Of a DNA stretch of 64,000 bases, positions 34,460 through 44,849 are shown one piece after another. The notes beneath the pieces are model-generated. The model worked only from the letters and a program-made list of their open reading frames with translations, was not told where the DNA came from and made no database searches. The stretch comes from Microvirga mediterraneensis (GTDB lineage Bacteria > Pseudomonadota > Alphaproteobacteria > Rhizobiales > Beijerinckiaceae), in assembly GCF_013520865.1 (NCBI RefSeq), contig NZ_JACDXJ010000003.1:1-64000 (forward strand), read 5' to 3'. How positions within the stretch are numbered: position 1 is the first letter of the stretch; every line of letters begins with the position of its first letter. Both the position numbers and the translations under genes were made by a program.

Positions 34460-35752
34460 GTGTGCCCTAGAACGGTCAAGTCATGCCAAGAATCGCCACC
34501 GGAGGGACCGCCCCTGTACCAGCCTCTCAGATTTCGCTTGACGGACAGGTCCTCGGCTACCCGGTCGAGACGCACACCCCTTGGTGGTCTGGCCGCCATC
34601 GGCATGTCTGCCATCCTCGCGGGCTGCGGGGCCTTGCCCCGCAACCACTTCACTGCCGCGGACCAAGCGGAGGCGAACGTGCCTGGCATGCCGGACGTCC
34701 GGTTCTGGGCAACTGCCGGGAGTTCCGCCCGCCAGGCGGCGCAGTTCAACCCGCGGTCTTTGAGAGACTTGAACTATCTCGCCCTTTCCGGCGGCGGAGG
34801 CGACGGTGCGTTCGGGGCGGGGTTGCTGAACGGATGGACGCGGACCGGCACCCGTCCGGAATTCGCGATTGTCTCGGGCGTCAGCACCGGAGCCCTGATC
34901 GCACCCTTCGCCTTCCTGGGAAGTGCATACGACGACACCCTGCGCGAGATTTACACGGGCGGCTACGGCAGTACCCTTCTGGAGTCACCCAGCCTCATCA
35001 ACGCCATCTTCGGATCCGGGGTGTTTGACAACAACCGCCTGAGATCCCTGGTCCAGCGGTTCGTGACGCCGGAGGTGGTCGCGGAGGTTGCGCGCGAGTA
35101 CCTCAAGGGCCGTCGTCTTCTCATCGTCACGACAAACCTGGATGCCCAACGTCCCGTGATCTGGAACATGGGAGCGATCGCCGCGAGCGGGTCGCCCGAT
35201 GCCGTCGAGCTGTTCCGTTCCGTGATGACGGCCTCGGCCAGCATCCCGGGCGTGTTCACGCCGACCCTGATCACTGCGCTGGCTGATGGACGCCTGTTCC
35301 AGGAGATGCATGTCGACGGAGGTGTGACGGCAAACGTTTTCATCCTGCCGCAAGACATCGTCACGCAAAACGTCCGCCCTGGGCCTGGCATGCGGGTCAG
35401 CTTCTACGTTGTCATGAACGGAAAGATCGAGCCGTCCTTCACTGTCGTGGGCAACAGGGCGACAGAGATCGTCGGCCGTGCCGTGACGACAATGACCCAG
35501 GTCCAGAGCTGGTCGACATTGCAGGCGACCCATGATTTCGCACGCCGCAACGGCTTCGGGTTCAACCTCGCTTACATCGAGGCGGACATGCCCGAAGGTG
35601 GATCGATGGGCTTCGACAGGGAGTACATGCGGCGGATCTACGCTTATGGCTACGATCAGGCTTTGTCGCAGACGGTGTGGAAGCGGAACCTGCCTGGGAA
35701 AGAAGCTTCCATGACGAGGCCTGTGCGAGGGCGCTCAGCCCTTCCGGAGTAA
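34460..35752 (+). CDS. Patatin-like phospholipase lipoprotein
   Basis: This protein carries a patatin domain. The oxyanion loop SGGGGDGAFGAG (about 110), the nucleophile motif GVSTGAL (about 141) and the Asp motif HVDGGVTAN (about 288) are intact, so it should be an active serine acyl hydrolase. A lipobox (AILAGCGALP, Cys about 56) indicates attachment to a membrane after export. The true start is unclear: GTG at 34460 gives a long polar lead before the signal; an internal TTG near 34538 would give a more normal signal peptide. It stands alone between glgX and ftsH. Confidence 0.8.
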   Translation: MCPRTVKSCQESPPEGPPLYQPLRFRLTDRSSATRSRRTPLGGLAAIGMSAILAGCGALPRNHFTAADQAEANVPGMPDVRFWATAGSSARQAAQFNPRSLRDLNYLALSGGGGDGAFGAGLLNGWTRTGTRPEFAIVSGVSTGALIAPFAFLGSAYDDTLREIYTGGYGSTLLESPSLINAIFGSGVFDNNRLRSLVQRFVTPEVVAEVAREYLKGRRLLIVTTNLDAQRPVIWNMGAIAASGSPDAVELFRSVMTASASIPGVFTPTLITALADGRLFQEMHVDGGVTANVFILPQDIVTQNVRPGPGMRVSFYVVMNGKIEPSFTVVGNRATEIVGRAVTTMTQVQSWSTLQATHDFARRNGFGFNLAYIEADMPEGGSMGFDREYMRRIYAYGYDQALSQTVWKRNLPGKEASMTRPVRGRSALPE

Positions 35753-36195
35753 GGGCGTAGCGAACGGGTCCCCCCGCTTCCGGATCCGCAGCCTCCCTTG
35801 CAAGTCTCGCGCACCAGCCATGTCTAATACATTGGCCAAAGCGCCTCTCGTGACAGCTCTTGCAGAAATTCGAGCTCGTTCTTGGGACGCTTTCTCTGGT
35901 ACAGGAGCAATCTTCTCGGCTCGGCGGCGAACAGTATTTTCGAATACGATTGGGAGACTTTGGGGAGGCGTGCGACGGCTATGCGTGATGCATGCAGCAA
36001 CACCAGACCAGCTGGTGCTTGCCGCTAACGTGCATGACATATCGGAGGGGGCAGGAGGTGTTTCCGCGGGCATGTCTTCAATTATCGCCCGGACGGGGGC
36101 GTACTGAGACGTCGACGCACATCCGGGCGACCGTCCAACCGCTTCCGTGAACTCAAAGGCTTGGTGCGGGCCGGCGAGCCGCTTTTGAGCCAATA
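35753..36195. other. Gene-free stretch of lower GC, no supported gene
   Basis: Between the patatin gene and the ftsH promoter lie over 440 bases with visibly more A/T than the neighbours. Overlapping frames exist on both strands (for example 35820-36107 plus) but none has a ribosome site or recognisable protein features. It may be decayed coding DNA. Confidence 0.4.
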
Positions 36196-36209
36196 TTGTT
36201 CTGGATCAA
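36196..36209 (+). promoter_or_regulatory. FixK-like box upstream of ftsH
   Basis: TTGTTCTGGATCAA matches TTGAT-N4-ATCAA with one change. Its centre is 87 bases before the ftsH ATG, the same geometry as the perfect box before phaC, which makes the match more credible. Confidence 0.45.
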
Positions 36210-36289
36210 GGAAAGATCTCGGCCGCCATAACACTTGAGATGGGGCCAACATGGGCCATGTTCCGAACGGATCGTAGGGAGACAAGGTG

Positions 36290-38200
36290 ATGGAGCCGAA
36301 CGCGCGCAAGCAGCAGTGGACCCTCTGGTATATCTTCGCGGCGTTTCTCGGTGTCCTGCTGATCCAGCAGTTCTGGACGACGTACCGGCAGGTCGAGACC
36401 ATCCCCTACAGCCAGTTCGAGCAGCTTGTTGCCGACGGCAAGGTCGCCCAGGTCACGATCGGGCAGGACACCATCACGGGCGCCCTCAAGGAGCCAACGG
36501 CGGAAGGCCGCTCCTACTTTGCGGCGGCCCGGGTCGACCCGACGCTGGCCGAGAAGCTCGCCGCCAAGGGCGTCACGGTTACGGGTGCTCCCTCCGGCGG
36601 CATCATCTCGACGATCCTGTCGTGGATTCTGCCGGCCTTTGCCTTCTATCTCCTGTGGTCGTTCCTGTTCCGCCGGGTGGCCGAGCGCCAGGGGCTCGGC
36701 GGCCTCATGTCGATCGGCAAGTCGAAGGCCAAGGTCTATGTCGAGACCGACACCAAGGTGACCTTCGCGGATGTCGCCGGGGCCGATGAAGCCAAGTTCG
36801 AGCTGCAGGAGGTGGTCAACTTCCTCAAGAACCCGAAGTCCTACGGCCGTCTCGGGGCCCGGTTGCCCAAGGGCATCCTCCTGGTGGGCCCTCCCGGCAC
36901 TGGCAAGACCCTGATGGCCCGCGCCGTTGCTGGCGAGGCTGGCGTTGCGTTCTTCTCGATCTCCGGCTCGGAGTTCGTCGAGATGTTCGTCGGCGTCGGA
37001 GCGGCGCGGGTCCGGGACCTGTTCGAGCAGGCTCGGAAGGCTTCGCCCTGCATCATCTTCATCGATGAGCTCGATGCGCTCGGCCGCAGCCGCGCCGCCG
37101 GCAACATCACGGGTGGGTACGACGAGAAGGAGCAGACGCTCAATCAGCTCCTGGCCGAGCTCGACGGCTTCGATCCGTCGAGCGGCGTGATCCTGCTCGC
37201 GGCGACGAACCGGCCCGAGGTGCTCGATCCCGCCCTCCTCCGGCCAGGTCGCTTCGACCGGCAGGTTCTCATTGACAGGCCCGACCGCAAGGGCCGCGTG
37301 GATATTCTGAAGGTTCACGTGCGCAAAATTCAACTCTCACCGAGTGTGAACCTCGACGACATCGCTGGCCTGACAACGGGCTTCACCGGCGCCGACTTGG
37401 CCAACCTCGTCAACGAGGCGGCGATCATCGCAACCCGCCGCAACGCCCAGGATGTCTCCTTCGACGACTTCACCGCCGCCATCGAGCGCATCGTCGCCGG
37501 CCTGGAGAAGAAGAGCCGCGTTCTCAATCCGGAGGAGAAGCGCCGGGTGGCCTATCACGAGATGGGCCATGCCCTGGTCGCTGCGAGCCTCTCCGGAGTC
37601 GACCCCGTGCTCAAGGTCTCGATCATCCCGCGCGGCGTCGGGGCGCTTGGCTACACCATCCAGCGCCCGACGGAGGACCGCTTTCTCCTCTCGCAGAGCG
37701 ATCTGCAGAACCGCATCGCCGTGCTCATGGGCGGGCGCGCCGCCGAGTCCCTGATCTTCGCAGGCGAAATCTCGACCGGAGCCGCAGATGACCTGCAGCG
37801 GGCGACGGCGGTCGCCTTCGAGATGGTGACGCGCTACGGCATGGCGGGCGCCACCGGGCAGCGCACCTACCTCCCCCCGCAACAGCCCTTCTTAGGCGCG
37901 CCATCGATCGAGAGGCCGAACGCGTCCGAGGAAACCCTGCGCGAGATCGACGTCGAAAGCCGTAATCTTGTCGATCAGGCGTTCGAGCGCGCCCTGGCCA
38001 TTCTTCGCGACCGGATGAGCGATCTGGAGGCCGGGGCAATGCTGCTCCTGAAGAAGGAAACCATCACGGTTGACGATTTCCCGGCGCTCCGGCAACCTGA
38101 TGAATCCACTCCCGACAGAGTGGCTCAATCCGATCGCCGCGGAACAGGAGCCAGGAGTGAAGAGGGCCTTCAGCCCGCGGCTTCTATGCCGCGGGCATAG
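36290..38200 (+). CDS. ftsH: ATP-dependent zinc metalloprotease FtsH (accessory copy)
   Basis: This 636-residue membrane-bound AAA+ protease degrades membrane and short-lived soluble proteins. Two membrane segments ([17 protein letters not shown] about 12-28; [20 protein letters not shown] about 104-123) flank a small periplasmic domain. The AAA module has Walker A GPPGTGKT, Walker [13 protein letters not shown] and the second region of homology [18 protein letters not shown]. The protease zinc site is HEMGH, with the third ligand in [13 protein letters not shown] 36290 is preferred to GTG 36287. The context (FixK-like box, phosphoketolase and exporter genes around) suggests a stress-specific paralogue of the housekeeping FtsH; that is inference. 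Confidence 0.9.
   Translation: MEPNARKQQWTLWYIFAAFLGVLLIQQFWTTYRQVETIPYSQFEQLVADGKVAQVTIGQDTITGALKEPTAEGRSYFAAARVDPTLAEKLAAKGVTVTGAPSGGIISTILSWILPAFAFYLLWSFLFRRVAERQGLGGLMSIGKSKAKVYVETDTKVTFADVAGADEAKFELQEVVNFLKNPKSYGRLGARLPKGILLVGPPGTGKTLMARAVAGEAGVAFFSISGSEFVEMFVGVGAARVRDLFEQARKASPCIIFIDELDALGRSRAAGNITGGYDEKEQTLNQLLAELDGFDPSSGVILLAATNRPEVLDPALLRPGRFDRQVLIDRPDRKGRVDILKVHVRKIQLSPSVNLDDIAGLTTGFTGADLANLVNEAAIIATRRNAQDVSFDDFTAAIERIVAGLEKKSRVLNPEEKRRVAYHEMGHALVAASLSGVDPVLKVSIIPRGVGALGYTIQRPTEDRFLLSQSDLQNRIAVLMGGRAAESLIFAGEISTGAADDLQRATAVAFEMVTRYGMAGATGQRTYLPPQQPFLGAPSIERPNASEETLREIDVESRNLVDQAFERALAILRDRMSDLEAGAMLLLKKETITVDDFPALRQPDESTPDRVAQSDRRGTGARSEEGLQPAASMPRA
38173..38196 (+). terminator. Hairpin at the end of ftsH
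   Basis: GCCCGCGGC pairs perfectly with GCCGCGGGC around a six-base loop, overlapping the last codons of ftsH. No T-tract follows; it may be a terminator or a 3' stabilising stem. Confidence 0.4.
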
Positions 38201-38536
38201 CGAGGCGTTTGCCAATTTTGACGAGAAGCCTGCGGCGCATGGGCTCGACGGCGATGTTCCGACCCATGTCAGCCAACCGCCGGGCGGTTTCCTGACTGGA
38301 GACCCCTGGCGCCCCGTTTGAGAGGTGAGCCAAGCGCCCCTCCACGGAGCGAACCCAGAACCGACCATCCAAACTTTCGGCTGTCGGCGTATCGCAATCT
38401 CGGTTCAGTGCCGACCCCAGGGGCGATGCTGGTTCGGACCTGGTCATTCGCATTCTCTGCCGTGGATTTGTGTCGACGGTTCAACCCTCGACACAATCTG
38501 CGGAAGACGCCAATGGGGCCGCGCACCTTTCCGGAG
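38201..38536. other. Gap between ftsH and adh, no supported gene
   Basis: This 336-base convergent gap has short frames on both strands. The best, on the minus strand at 38184-38453, overlaps the end of ftsH and has no family features. I annotate nothing here. Confidence 0.4.
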
Positions 38537-39562
38537 TCATTGCATTTGCAGGACGATCCGCCCGTCGATCTGGCCGGCTTCCATGCGCTCGAAGATCTGA
38601 TTGATGTTCTCGAGCTTGTCCCACGAGAAGTGGGCCGCGACCGCACCCTGACCGGCAAAATCCAGCGCTTCTTCGAGGTCCTGACGCGTGCCGACAATGG
38701 ACCCGCGCACCGTGATGCGCTTCAAGACCGTGTCGAAGATCGGCATGGCGAACTTGCCGGGTGGTAGGCCGACCAGCGCCATGGTGCCGTGGGGGCGCAA
38801 CACACCGAAGGCCTGCTCGAAGGCCGCGGGCGACACGGCGGTGACGAGCACGCCATGGGCTCCGCCAATGGTCTTCTGTAGCTCGTGCACCGGATCCGCC
38901 TCACGAGCGTTGATCGCGATCTCGGCCCCGAGCGTCCTGGCGAGCTTGAGCTTCTCGGGATGAACATCAATGGCCGCCACCCGCATGCCCATGGCTTTGG
39001 CATATTGCACGGCCATGTGGCCAAGGCCGCCGATGCCAGAGATCACCACCCATTCGCCGGGCTTCACTTCGGTCTCCTTCAGGCCCTTGTAAACGGTGAC
39101 CCCGGCGCAGAGCACGGGCGCCGCCGGGCCGAAGTCGAGGGTGTCCGGCAGGCGGCCGACATAGTTCGGGTCGGCCACCGCGTATTCGGCGAAGCTGCCG
39201 TTGACGGAATAGCCCGTGTTCTGCTGCGAACCACACAGGGTTTCCCACCCAGTGCGGCAATGGGGGCAGTAGCCGCAGGCCGTATGCAGCCATGGAATAC
39301 CGACCCGATCCCCTTCCCGGACGCGCTTCACGTCACGACCGACCGCCGCCACGATGCCGACGCCCTCATGACCTGGAATGAACGGCGGTTTGGGCTTGAC
39401 CGGCCAGTCGCCGCGGGCCGCATGAAGATCGGTGTGGCACACACCGGTGGCCGCGATGCGAACGAGGATCTGATCGGGGCGTGGCTCGGGCACCGGCACC
39501 TCCTCGATCGCCAGCGGTCGTCCGAACTCCCTAACCAGGGCTGCCTTCATCATCGTGGTCAT
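38537..39562 (-). CDS. adhP: Zinc-dependent alcohol dehydrogenase (AdhP type)
   Basis: This 341-residue medium-chain dehydrogenase interconverts alcohols and aldehydes with NAD(H). Catalytic zinc ligands are Cys in GVCHTDLHAARGDWP, His-Glu in GHEGVGIVAAVG and the later Cys in VLCAGVTVYKGL; the structural zinc is held by the four cysteines of CGYCPHCRTGWETLC. The NAD fold has GIGGLGHMAVQYAKAMG. Start at 39562 (MTTMMKAALV) has GAAGGAAAA upstream; longer forms are unlikely. It is last in a run hlyD, ABC fusion, ABC permease, adhP, all on the minus strand behind the FixK box at 44734. Ethanol formation at low oxygen is a plausible role. Confidence 0.88.
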   Translation of the reverse strand: MTTMMKAALVREFGRPLAIEEVPVPEPRPDQILVRIAATGVCHTDLHAARGDWPVKPKPPFIPGHEGVGIVAAVGRDVKRVREGDRVGIPWLHTACGYCPHCRTGWETLCGSQQNTGYSVNGSFAEYAVADPNYVGRLPDTLDFGPAAPVLCAGVTVYKGLKETEVKPGEWVVISGIGGLGHMAVQYAKAMGMRVAAIDVHPEKLKLARTLGAEIAINAREADPVHELQKTIGGAHGVLVTAVSPAAFEQAFGVLRPHGTMALVGLPPGKFAMPIFDTVLKRITVRGSIVGTRQDLEEALDFAGQGAVAAHFSWDKLENINQIFERMEAGQIDGRIVLQMQ

Positions 39563-39661
39563 GTGTTTTTCCTTCTTTGAATGGTCCTGATATGCCCCGG
39601 GCGATGAGATGACCTGGATTGGAAACAAGACGGGCTCGTCGCTGCCCTGATGGCTCATGGG

Positions 39662-40783
39662 TTAAGCCATGTCGGTGATGGTCGTCCGGAACCTTGCCAA
39701 TGAGAGGCTGAACAGGACAGCCCCAATGGCCGCCAACGCGAGAAACTGCGGCCAGACCACGTCCAGACCCGCCCCGCGGTACAGGATTCCTTGGGCCAAC
39801 GAGATGAAGTGTGTTGTCGGCGCCGCGAGCATCACATACTGAACCAGCTCCGGCATGCTCTCGCGCGGCGTCATGCCGCCCGAGAGCATCTGCATCGGAA
39901 TCAGGACCAGAATCAGCAGCATGCCGAACTGCGGCATGGAGCGGGCCACCGTTCCCATGAAGATGCCCATAGACGTAGTGGCGAACAGGTGCAGGGCCGC
40001 ACCAGCCAGGAACAGCGCGACCGAGCCTTCGATCGGAACTGACAGCAGCCCTTGGACGACAAACGCGAGGGAGAAGGCGCAGGCGGCGAGAACCACCAGG
40101 GCCATGGACCAGATTTTCCCGGTCATGATCTCGGCTGGCGTGACCGGCATCACCAGCAGATGCTCGATGGTGCCGTGCTCCCGCTCGCGGATCAGCGCCG
40201 CCCCGGTCAGGATGATCGACAGCATCGTGACCTGGTTGATGACCTGGATCACCGCGCCGAACCAGCCCTTGTTCAGCTCGGGGTTGAACCGTGCCCGCAG
40301 CGCGAGATCGACCGGCAGGACCTGCGCCGCGCGATAGCGTTGAGCGAACGCATTCACCTCGCCGCCGACGATCTGCTGGATATAGCCGCTTCCGGTGAAG
40401 GCCTGGCTCATGCGGGTCGCATCCACATTGAGCTGAATCGTGGGTTGGCGGCCGGCCAGGACGTCCCGCTGGAAGTTGGGCGGAATGTCGAGCGCGAAGG
40501 TATCCAGCCCCGCGTCCATCCGGGCGTCCATCTCGGCCGCGGTGATCAGTTTCGGCGCGACGAAAGACGGCGGGTAGAACGCCCCGACGAGGCGGGCCGA
40601 GAGCGGTGAGCGATCCTCGTCGACGATGGCGATCGGCGCCCGGTTGAGTGTCTCGGGCATCGCGGTGGCGGCGGTGTAGACGGCTGCGGTGAAGGAATAG
40701 ACGACAAGAAACAGCATCATCGGATCGCGGGCGAGACTGCGCAGTTCCTTGATGCCGAGATTGAAGATATTGGCCCACCGCAT
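39662..40783 (-). CDS. ABC-2 type transporter permease (YhhJ/YbhR-like)
   Basis: This 373-residue inner-membrane protein has one N-terminal helix (DPMMLFLVVYSFTAAVYTAA), a large periplasmic domain (about 45-175), and five C-terminal helices including the ABC-2 signature region TGAALIREREHGTIEHLLVM. It is paired with the ATPase-permease fusion encoded just upstream (three bases between genes), so the exporter would have two unlike permease halves. Together with the HlyD-type adaptor this is the RbbA-YhhJ-YhiI arrangement of enteric bacteria, whose substrate is not established. Confidence 0.85.
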   Translation of the reverse strand: MRWANIFNLGIKELRSLARDPMMLFLVVYSFTAAVYTAATAMPETLNRAPIAIVDEDRSPLSARLVGAFYPPSFVAPKLITAAEMDARMDAGLDTFALDIPPNFQRDVLAGRQPTIQLNVDATRMSQAFTGSGYIQQIVGGEVNAFAQRYRAAQVLPVDLALRARFNPELNKGWFGAVIQVINQVTMLSIILTGAALIREREHGTIEHLLVMPVTPAEIMTGKIWSMALVVLAACAFSLAFVVQGLLSVPIEGSVALFLAGAALHLFATTSMGIFMGTVARSMPQFGMLLILVLIPMQMLSGGMTPRESMPELVQYVMLAAPTTHFISLAQGILYRGAGLDVVWPQFLALAAIGAVLFSLSLARFRTTITDMA

Positions 40784-40786
40784 CGG

Positions 40787-43552
40787 TCAGGTCTCCTGCT
40801 TCCTCAGGAGCATCACGCTTGCCCCGATGAGCACCGGCATGGCGATCAGCAGAGGCCAGAAGGAGGCCTGCAGATCCCAGAACCCCAAGCCCTTCGAGAA
40901 GGTGCCACGCGAGATGGTCAGGAAATGGGTGGTCGGATAGATCCGTCCGATGAACGCCCCCACTCCCTCTAGCGAGGAAACCGGATCAATCATGCCAGAA
41001 TACTGTGCCGCTGGGATGAGAGTCGCGATGGCGGTACCGAAGATCGCCGCGATCTGGCTGCGCATGAAGGACGACATGAGCAGGCCCATGGCGGTCGCCG
41101 CATACGTATAGGCCACGGCCCCCAGCGCGAGCGTCAGGACGCTGCCGGTGAGCGGCACGCCGAAGGCCGTGACCGCCAGCACGGTCAGCAGCAGGAAGTT
41201 GAGCATGGCCAGCCCGACATAGGGCAGCTGCTTGCCGAGCAGGAATTCCAGCTTGGTGACGGGCGTGACGTAGAGGTTCACGACCGAGCCGAGCTCCTTC
41301 TCCCTCACGACGCTGAGGGCAGCGAGCATGGCCGGGATCAACAGTAACAGGATCGGGATGACCGCCGGCACCATGGCCTTCAAACTCTCAACATCGGGGT
41401 TGTAGCGGAAGCGGGTCTCGATGGTCACGGGACTTGCCGCTTCGATCTTCGAGGCCAGCCATTGGCTATGCATGCCCTGCACGTATCCACTGACGGTTTC
41501 GGCTCGCATCGGCATGGCGCCGTCGATCCAGGCTCCAATCTGAACCTGCCGTCCCCGCGCGATGTCGCGTCCGAAGCCGGGCGGGATCTCGAGAGCCAGG
41601 GTGAGTTCGCCTGCGCGCATGCGCCGATCGAGATCGTCGTAATCCGTAATCGGCGCATGCTCGATGAAGTAGCGAGATCCGGCGAGATTGAGCGTGTAGT
41701 CGCGGCTGACCGTGGTCTGGTCCCGGTCCAGAACGGCGAAGGAGAGATCCTCGACGTCCATGCTGATGCCGTAGCCCATGATGAACATGAGAAGGATGCT
41801 GCCGAGAAGCGCCAGCGTGGCCCGGATCGGATCACGGCGGAGCTCAAGCGCCTCGAGCATCATGTAGCTGAACATGCGGCGGGGATTGAAAAACCGCCCT
41901 GCCGCCTTCTGGCCGGAGTGGCCGACTGGGACGACCGGTTCCGGTTGCCTCGGCAGGGCCTTTTCCTGCGCCATCGGCGCAGCGCCTGCCTGAGTTTCGG
42001 CGACGGCATCCTCAAGGTAGCTGATGAACGCCTCCTCCAGCGTCCTCACCCCACGCTTCTCGACCAAGGCTTGAGGCGTCTCGCTGACGAGAACGCGTCC
42101 GGCATGCATCAGCGAGATCCGGTCGCAACGCTCGGCCTCGTTCATGAAGTGCGTCGAGATGAAGATCGTCACGCTGTCCCTGCGGGCAAGGTCGATCATG
42201 ATCTGCCAGAAGGCGTCGCGGGCGATCGGGTCGACGCCGGAGGTCGGCTCGTCCAGGATCAGCATCGCGGGCTCGTGAATCATCGCGACCGCGAGGGACA
42301 GCCTCTGGCGCTGCCCGAGCGGGAGCCTGTCCGGCAGCAGGTCCATGACGTCGCCGAGATCGAAGCGGCCCGCCATCCTCTCGATCCGGCCGGGAATGAC
42401 CTCCTCGGGCACCTGGAACAGGCGGGCGTGCAGCTCCAGGTTCTGGCGGACGGTCAGCTCCGTGTAGAGGGAGAACGCCTGCGACATGTAGCCGACATGC
42501 CGCCTGGATTCGATGTCCTGAGCGTTGACGGGCTGCCCGAACAGCCAAGCCTCTCCCTCGCTCGCCGGCAGCAGGCCCGTCAGCATCTTCATGGTCGTGG
42601 TCTTGCCGCAGCCATTCGACCCGAGAAAGCCAAAGATCTCGCCGCGCGGGATTTCGAAGCTGACATGATCGACGGCCACGAAGTCGCCGAAGCGCATGGT
42701 CAGATCCTTGGCCCTGATGGCGATCTCGGTCTCGCTGCCCGAGCGCGGAACGATCGTCACGGCCCTGTGACCCTGGCGCTTCTCCTCGGGCATCAGGGCA
42801 ATGAAAGCCTCCTCGAGCGCCGTGGTCCCGGTGCGCTTGAGCAGATCCCCTGGGGTGCCGGTGGCGAGCACCCGTCCCTCGTCCATGGCCACGAGCCAGT
42901 CGAAGCGGGCGGCCTCCTCCATGTAGGCGGTGGCGACCACCACGCTCATGCCGGGCCGGCCCGCCCGGATGCGGTCGATCAGCTCCCAGAACTGGCGCCG
43001 CGAGAGCGGGTCCACGCCCGTCGTCGGCTCATCGAGGATCAGCAGGTCCGGATCGTGAATGAGCGCACAGCAGAGACCGAGCTTCTGCTTCATGCCGCCG
43101 GACAGCTTGCCGGCGGGCCGGTCGACGAAGGGCGCCAGACCGGTGCTCTCGACCAGATCGGCGATACGGCGTTTCCGCTCCGCCCGGTCCTGGCCGAAGA
43201 GACGGCCGAAGAACTCGAGGTTCTCGAAAACCGAGAGCGTCGGATAGAGGTTTTTGCCGAGGCCCTGCGGCATGTAGGCGATGCGGGGGCAGACATCCTG
43301 CCGATGCAGCGCCTTGGCCATGTCGCCGCCGAGCACCTCGACACTGCCTGTCTGGAGCGCCCGCGCGCCTGCGATCAAGGAAAGGAGGCTGGATTTGCCG
43401 ACGCCATCGGGGCCGATCAGGCCCACCATGCAGCCAGCCGGGATGTCGAGATTCACGTCGTCGAGAGCCCGTGTCTTGCCGTAGACCAGGCTGATGGCCC
43501 GCAGATGGGCGACGGACGTCGGCGCGGCACTGATCGGTGCGGCGCGGTTCAT
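40787..43552 (-). CDS. Fused ABC transporter: two ATPase domains plus ABC-2 permease (RbbA-like)
   Basis: This roughly 920-residue protein joins two nucleotide-binding domains and a membrane part. Domain 1 (about 20-235) has Walker [11 protein letters not shown], signature [11 protein letters not shown] and Walker [14 protein letters not shown]. Domain 2 (about 290-510) has GSNGCGKTT, a changed signature [11 protein letters not shown] and [12 protein letters not shown]. The C-terminal 370 residues form an ABC-2 permease with a periplasmic domain. I choose ATG 43552, which overlaps the hlyD stop (ATGA); an in-frame start at 43594 is possible. It resembles RbbA, once described as ribosome-associated, but the operon context here is that of an exporter. 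Confidence 0.85.
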   Translation of the reverse strand: MNRAAPISAAPTSVAHLRAISLVYGKTRALDDVNLDIPAGCMVGLIGPDGVGKSSLLSLIAGARALQTGSVEVLGGDMAKALHRQDVCPRIAYMPQGLGKNLYPTLSVFENLEFFGRLFGQDRAERKRRIADLVESTGLAPFVDRPAGKLSGGMKQKLGLCCALIHDPDLLILDEPTTGVDPLSRRQFWELIDRIRAGRPGMSVVVATAYMEEAARFDWLVAMDEGRVLATGTPGDLLKRTGTTALEEAFIALMPEEKRQGHRAVTIVPRSGSETEIAIRAKDLTMRFGDFVAVDHVSFEIPRGEIFGFLGSNGCGKTTTMKMLTGLLPASEGEAWLFGQPVNAQDIESRRHVGYMSQAFSLYTELTVRQNLELHARLFQVPEEVIPGRIERMAGRFDLGDVMDLLPDRLPLGQRQRLSLAVAMIHEPAMLILDEPTSGVDPIARDAFWQIMIDLARRDSVTIFISTHFMNEAERCDRISLMHAGRVLVSETPQALVEKRGVRTLEEAFISYLEDAVAETQAGAAPMAQEKALPRQPEPVVPVGHSGQKAAGRFFNPRRMFSYMMLEALELRRDPIRATLALLGSILLMFIMGYGISMDVEDLSFAVLDRDQTTVSRDYTLNLAGSRYFIEHAPITDYDDLDRRMRAGELTLALEIPPGFGRDIARGRQVQIGAWIDGAMPMRAETVSGYVQGMHSQWLASKIEAASPVTIETRFRYNPDVESLKAMVPAVIPILLLLIPAMLAALSVVREKELGSVVNLYVTPVTKLEFLLGKQLPYVGLAMLNFLLLTVLAVTAFGVPLTGSVLTLALGAVAYTYAATAMGLLMSSFMRSQIAAIFGTAIATLIPAAQYSGMIDPVSSLEGVGAFIGRIYPTTHFLTISRGTFSKGLGFWDLQASFWPLLIAMPVLIGASVMLLRKQET

Positions 43553-44631
43553 TGGTTCTGCCATGGCACGAGGTTCTGCAGGCTGGACGGCCATTCCATT
43601 CCTTCTTCAATCCTCACATAAGCCACACCTGGCAGGCCGGTCTTCACGTCACGGATGTATTTCTTCAGCAACTCGGGCGGGATCTGTGCCTTGACCCGGA
43701 ACATCAGCTTCTGCCGCTCGCTGGCCGTTTCGACCGTCTTGGGCGTGAACTGGGCGACATCGGCCACGAACGAGGCTTTGGCCGGAATGACGTATTGAGG
43801 CACGGCGTCGAGAACGAGCCGCACCTCGCTTCCGATCCTGACTCTGCCCGCACTCTCCGTGGGCAGGAAGAAGGTCATGTAGACGTCGCTGAGGTCGACC
43901 ATGTTCAGCACACGTCCGCCTGCCCCGAGCACCTCGCCAGGCTGCGCCACCCGGAACTGCACGCGCCCGTCCCGGGGCGACCGGAGGGTGCTGTCCCTGA
44001 TGTTAGCCTGGATGCTCTCGATGGTGGCCGCGGCGGCATCGACCGCCGCCTGGGCATTGATCACCTGCGCCTCCGCCGTGGCGATGGCCGCATCGGCCGC
44101 CGCGACCTGGGCTTGCGCCGCGCTGACAGCCGCGTTTGCGCTCTCGAACTTGGCCCGGTCGGTGTCGAGAACCTGTTGCGACGTCGTTCCTCGCGACGCG
44201 AGCTCCTCGGATCGGGCGAACTGTTTCTGGGCAGCGTCCCGCTCGGCCTCGCGCTGGGCGACAAGGGAGGTGGCCGCCTGCCGCTCGGCTTGGCGCTGGA
44301 CCACCTGATGGCGGGCGGTCTCGATGCTGACGACCGCCTGCTGCTTCTGCGCCTCGGCCTGCTTGAGCTGGGCCTGAAGCACTTCGGTGTCCATCCGAGC
44401 GAGGATCTGGCCTGCCGTGATGAAATCGCCTTCGTTGACCAGGATGTCCTCGATCCGGCCCGCCGTCTTGGTGGCGACGTCGATCTCGACCGCCTCGATC
44501 CGGCCGTTGCCGCTGGCCAAGCCGTCAGGCAAGCCTTCTGGCTGGAGGAACTGCCACAGCGCGTACAAAACAGCGGCGGCAACCATAACGGCCCCGATCC
44601 TGAACAGCCAACGGTTCGGTTTCTTCATCAT
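43549..44631 (-). CDS. HlyD-family periplasmic adaptor (YhiI-like)
   Basis: This 360-residue protein has a single N-terminal membrane helix ([20 protein letters not shown]), split lipoyl domain ([20 protein letters not shown]), a long alpha-helical hairpin rich in Ala/Gln (about 75-215) and a beta-barrel C-terminus. It would bridge the ABC exporter to the outer membrane. It is the first gene of the four-gene operon and lies 103 bases from the FixK box that it shares with the divergent creA operon. Confidence 0.87.
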   Translation of the reverse strand: MMKKPNRWLFRIGAVMVAAAVLYALWQFLQPEGLPDGLASGNGRIEAVEIDVATKTAGRIEDILVNEGDFITAGQILARMDTEVLQAQLKQAEAQKQQAVVSIETARHQVVQRQAERQAATSLVAQREAERDAAQKQFARSEELASRGTTSQQVLDTDRAKFESANAAVSAAQAQVAAADAAIATAEAQVINAQAAVDAAAATIESIQANIRDSTLRSPRDGRVQFRVAQPGEVLGAGGRVLNMVDLSDVYMTFFLPTESAGRVRIGSEVRLVLDAVPQYVIPAKASFVADVAQFTPKTVETASERQKLMFRVKAQIPPELLKKYIRDVKTGLPGVAYVRIEEGMEWPSSLQNLVPWQNQ

Positions 44632-44733
44632 ACCTCAAGTCCATCCTGTTTCGGGCGAGGGCCACCAGGGACACCTCGTAATGCCGCCACGACAACGGAA
44701 GTCTCCCTTACATGGTCTGGAAGTCAACCGACG

Positions 44734-44747
44734 TTGATATACATCAA
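44734..44747. promoter_or_regulatory. FNR/FixK box between the hlyD and creA operons
   Basis: TTGATATACATCAA is a perfect TTGAT-N4-ATCAA site. Its centre is 110 bases from both the hlyD start (44631) and the creA start (44850), an unusually symmetric placement that suits one box serving two divergent promoters. Confidence 0.78.
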
Positions 44748-44849
44748 GGTTGCCGCGGAGAAGGATCGATATCTGGGTCTTCGTGGGGTTTGATTGCCCT
44801 GTAGCGCCAGTCTGGCACCGGCGGAGAACGAAAAGCGAGTTTTGCGAAG

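Noticed and set aside
35820..36107. Plus-strand frame of 95 codons upstream of ftsH
   Set aside because: No family, no ribosome site, and an equally long frame runs on the other strand.
38184..38453. Minus-strand frame overlapping the end of ftsH
   Set aside because: No ribosome site or family features; overlaps a well-supported gene.
41462..43621. Long open frame antisense to the fused ABC transporter
   Set aside because: Codon-shadow of the transporter gene, without protein features.
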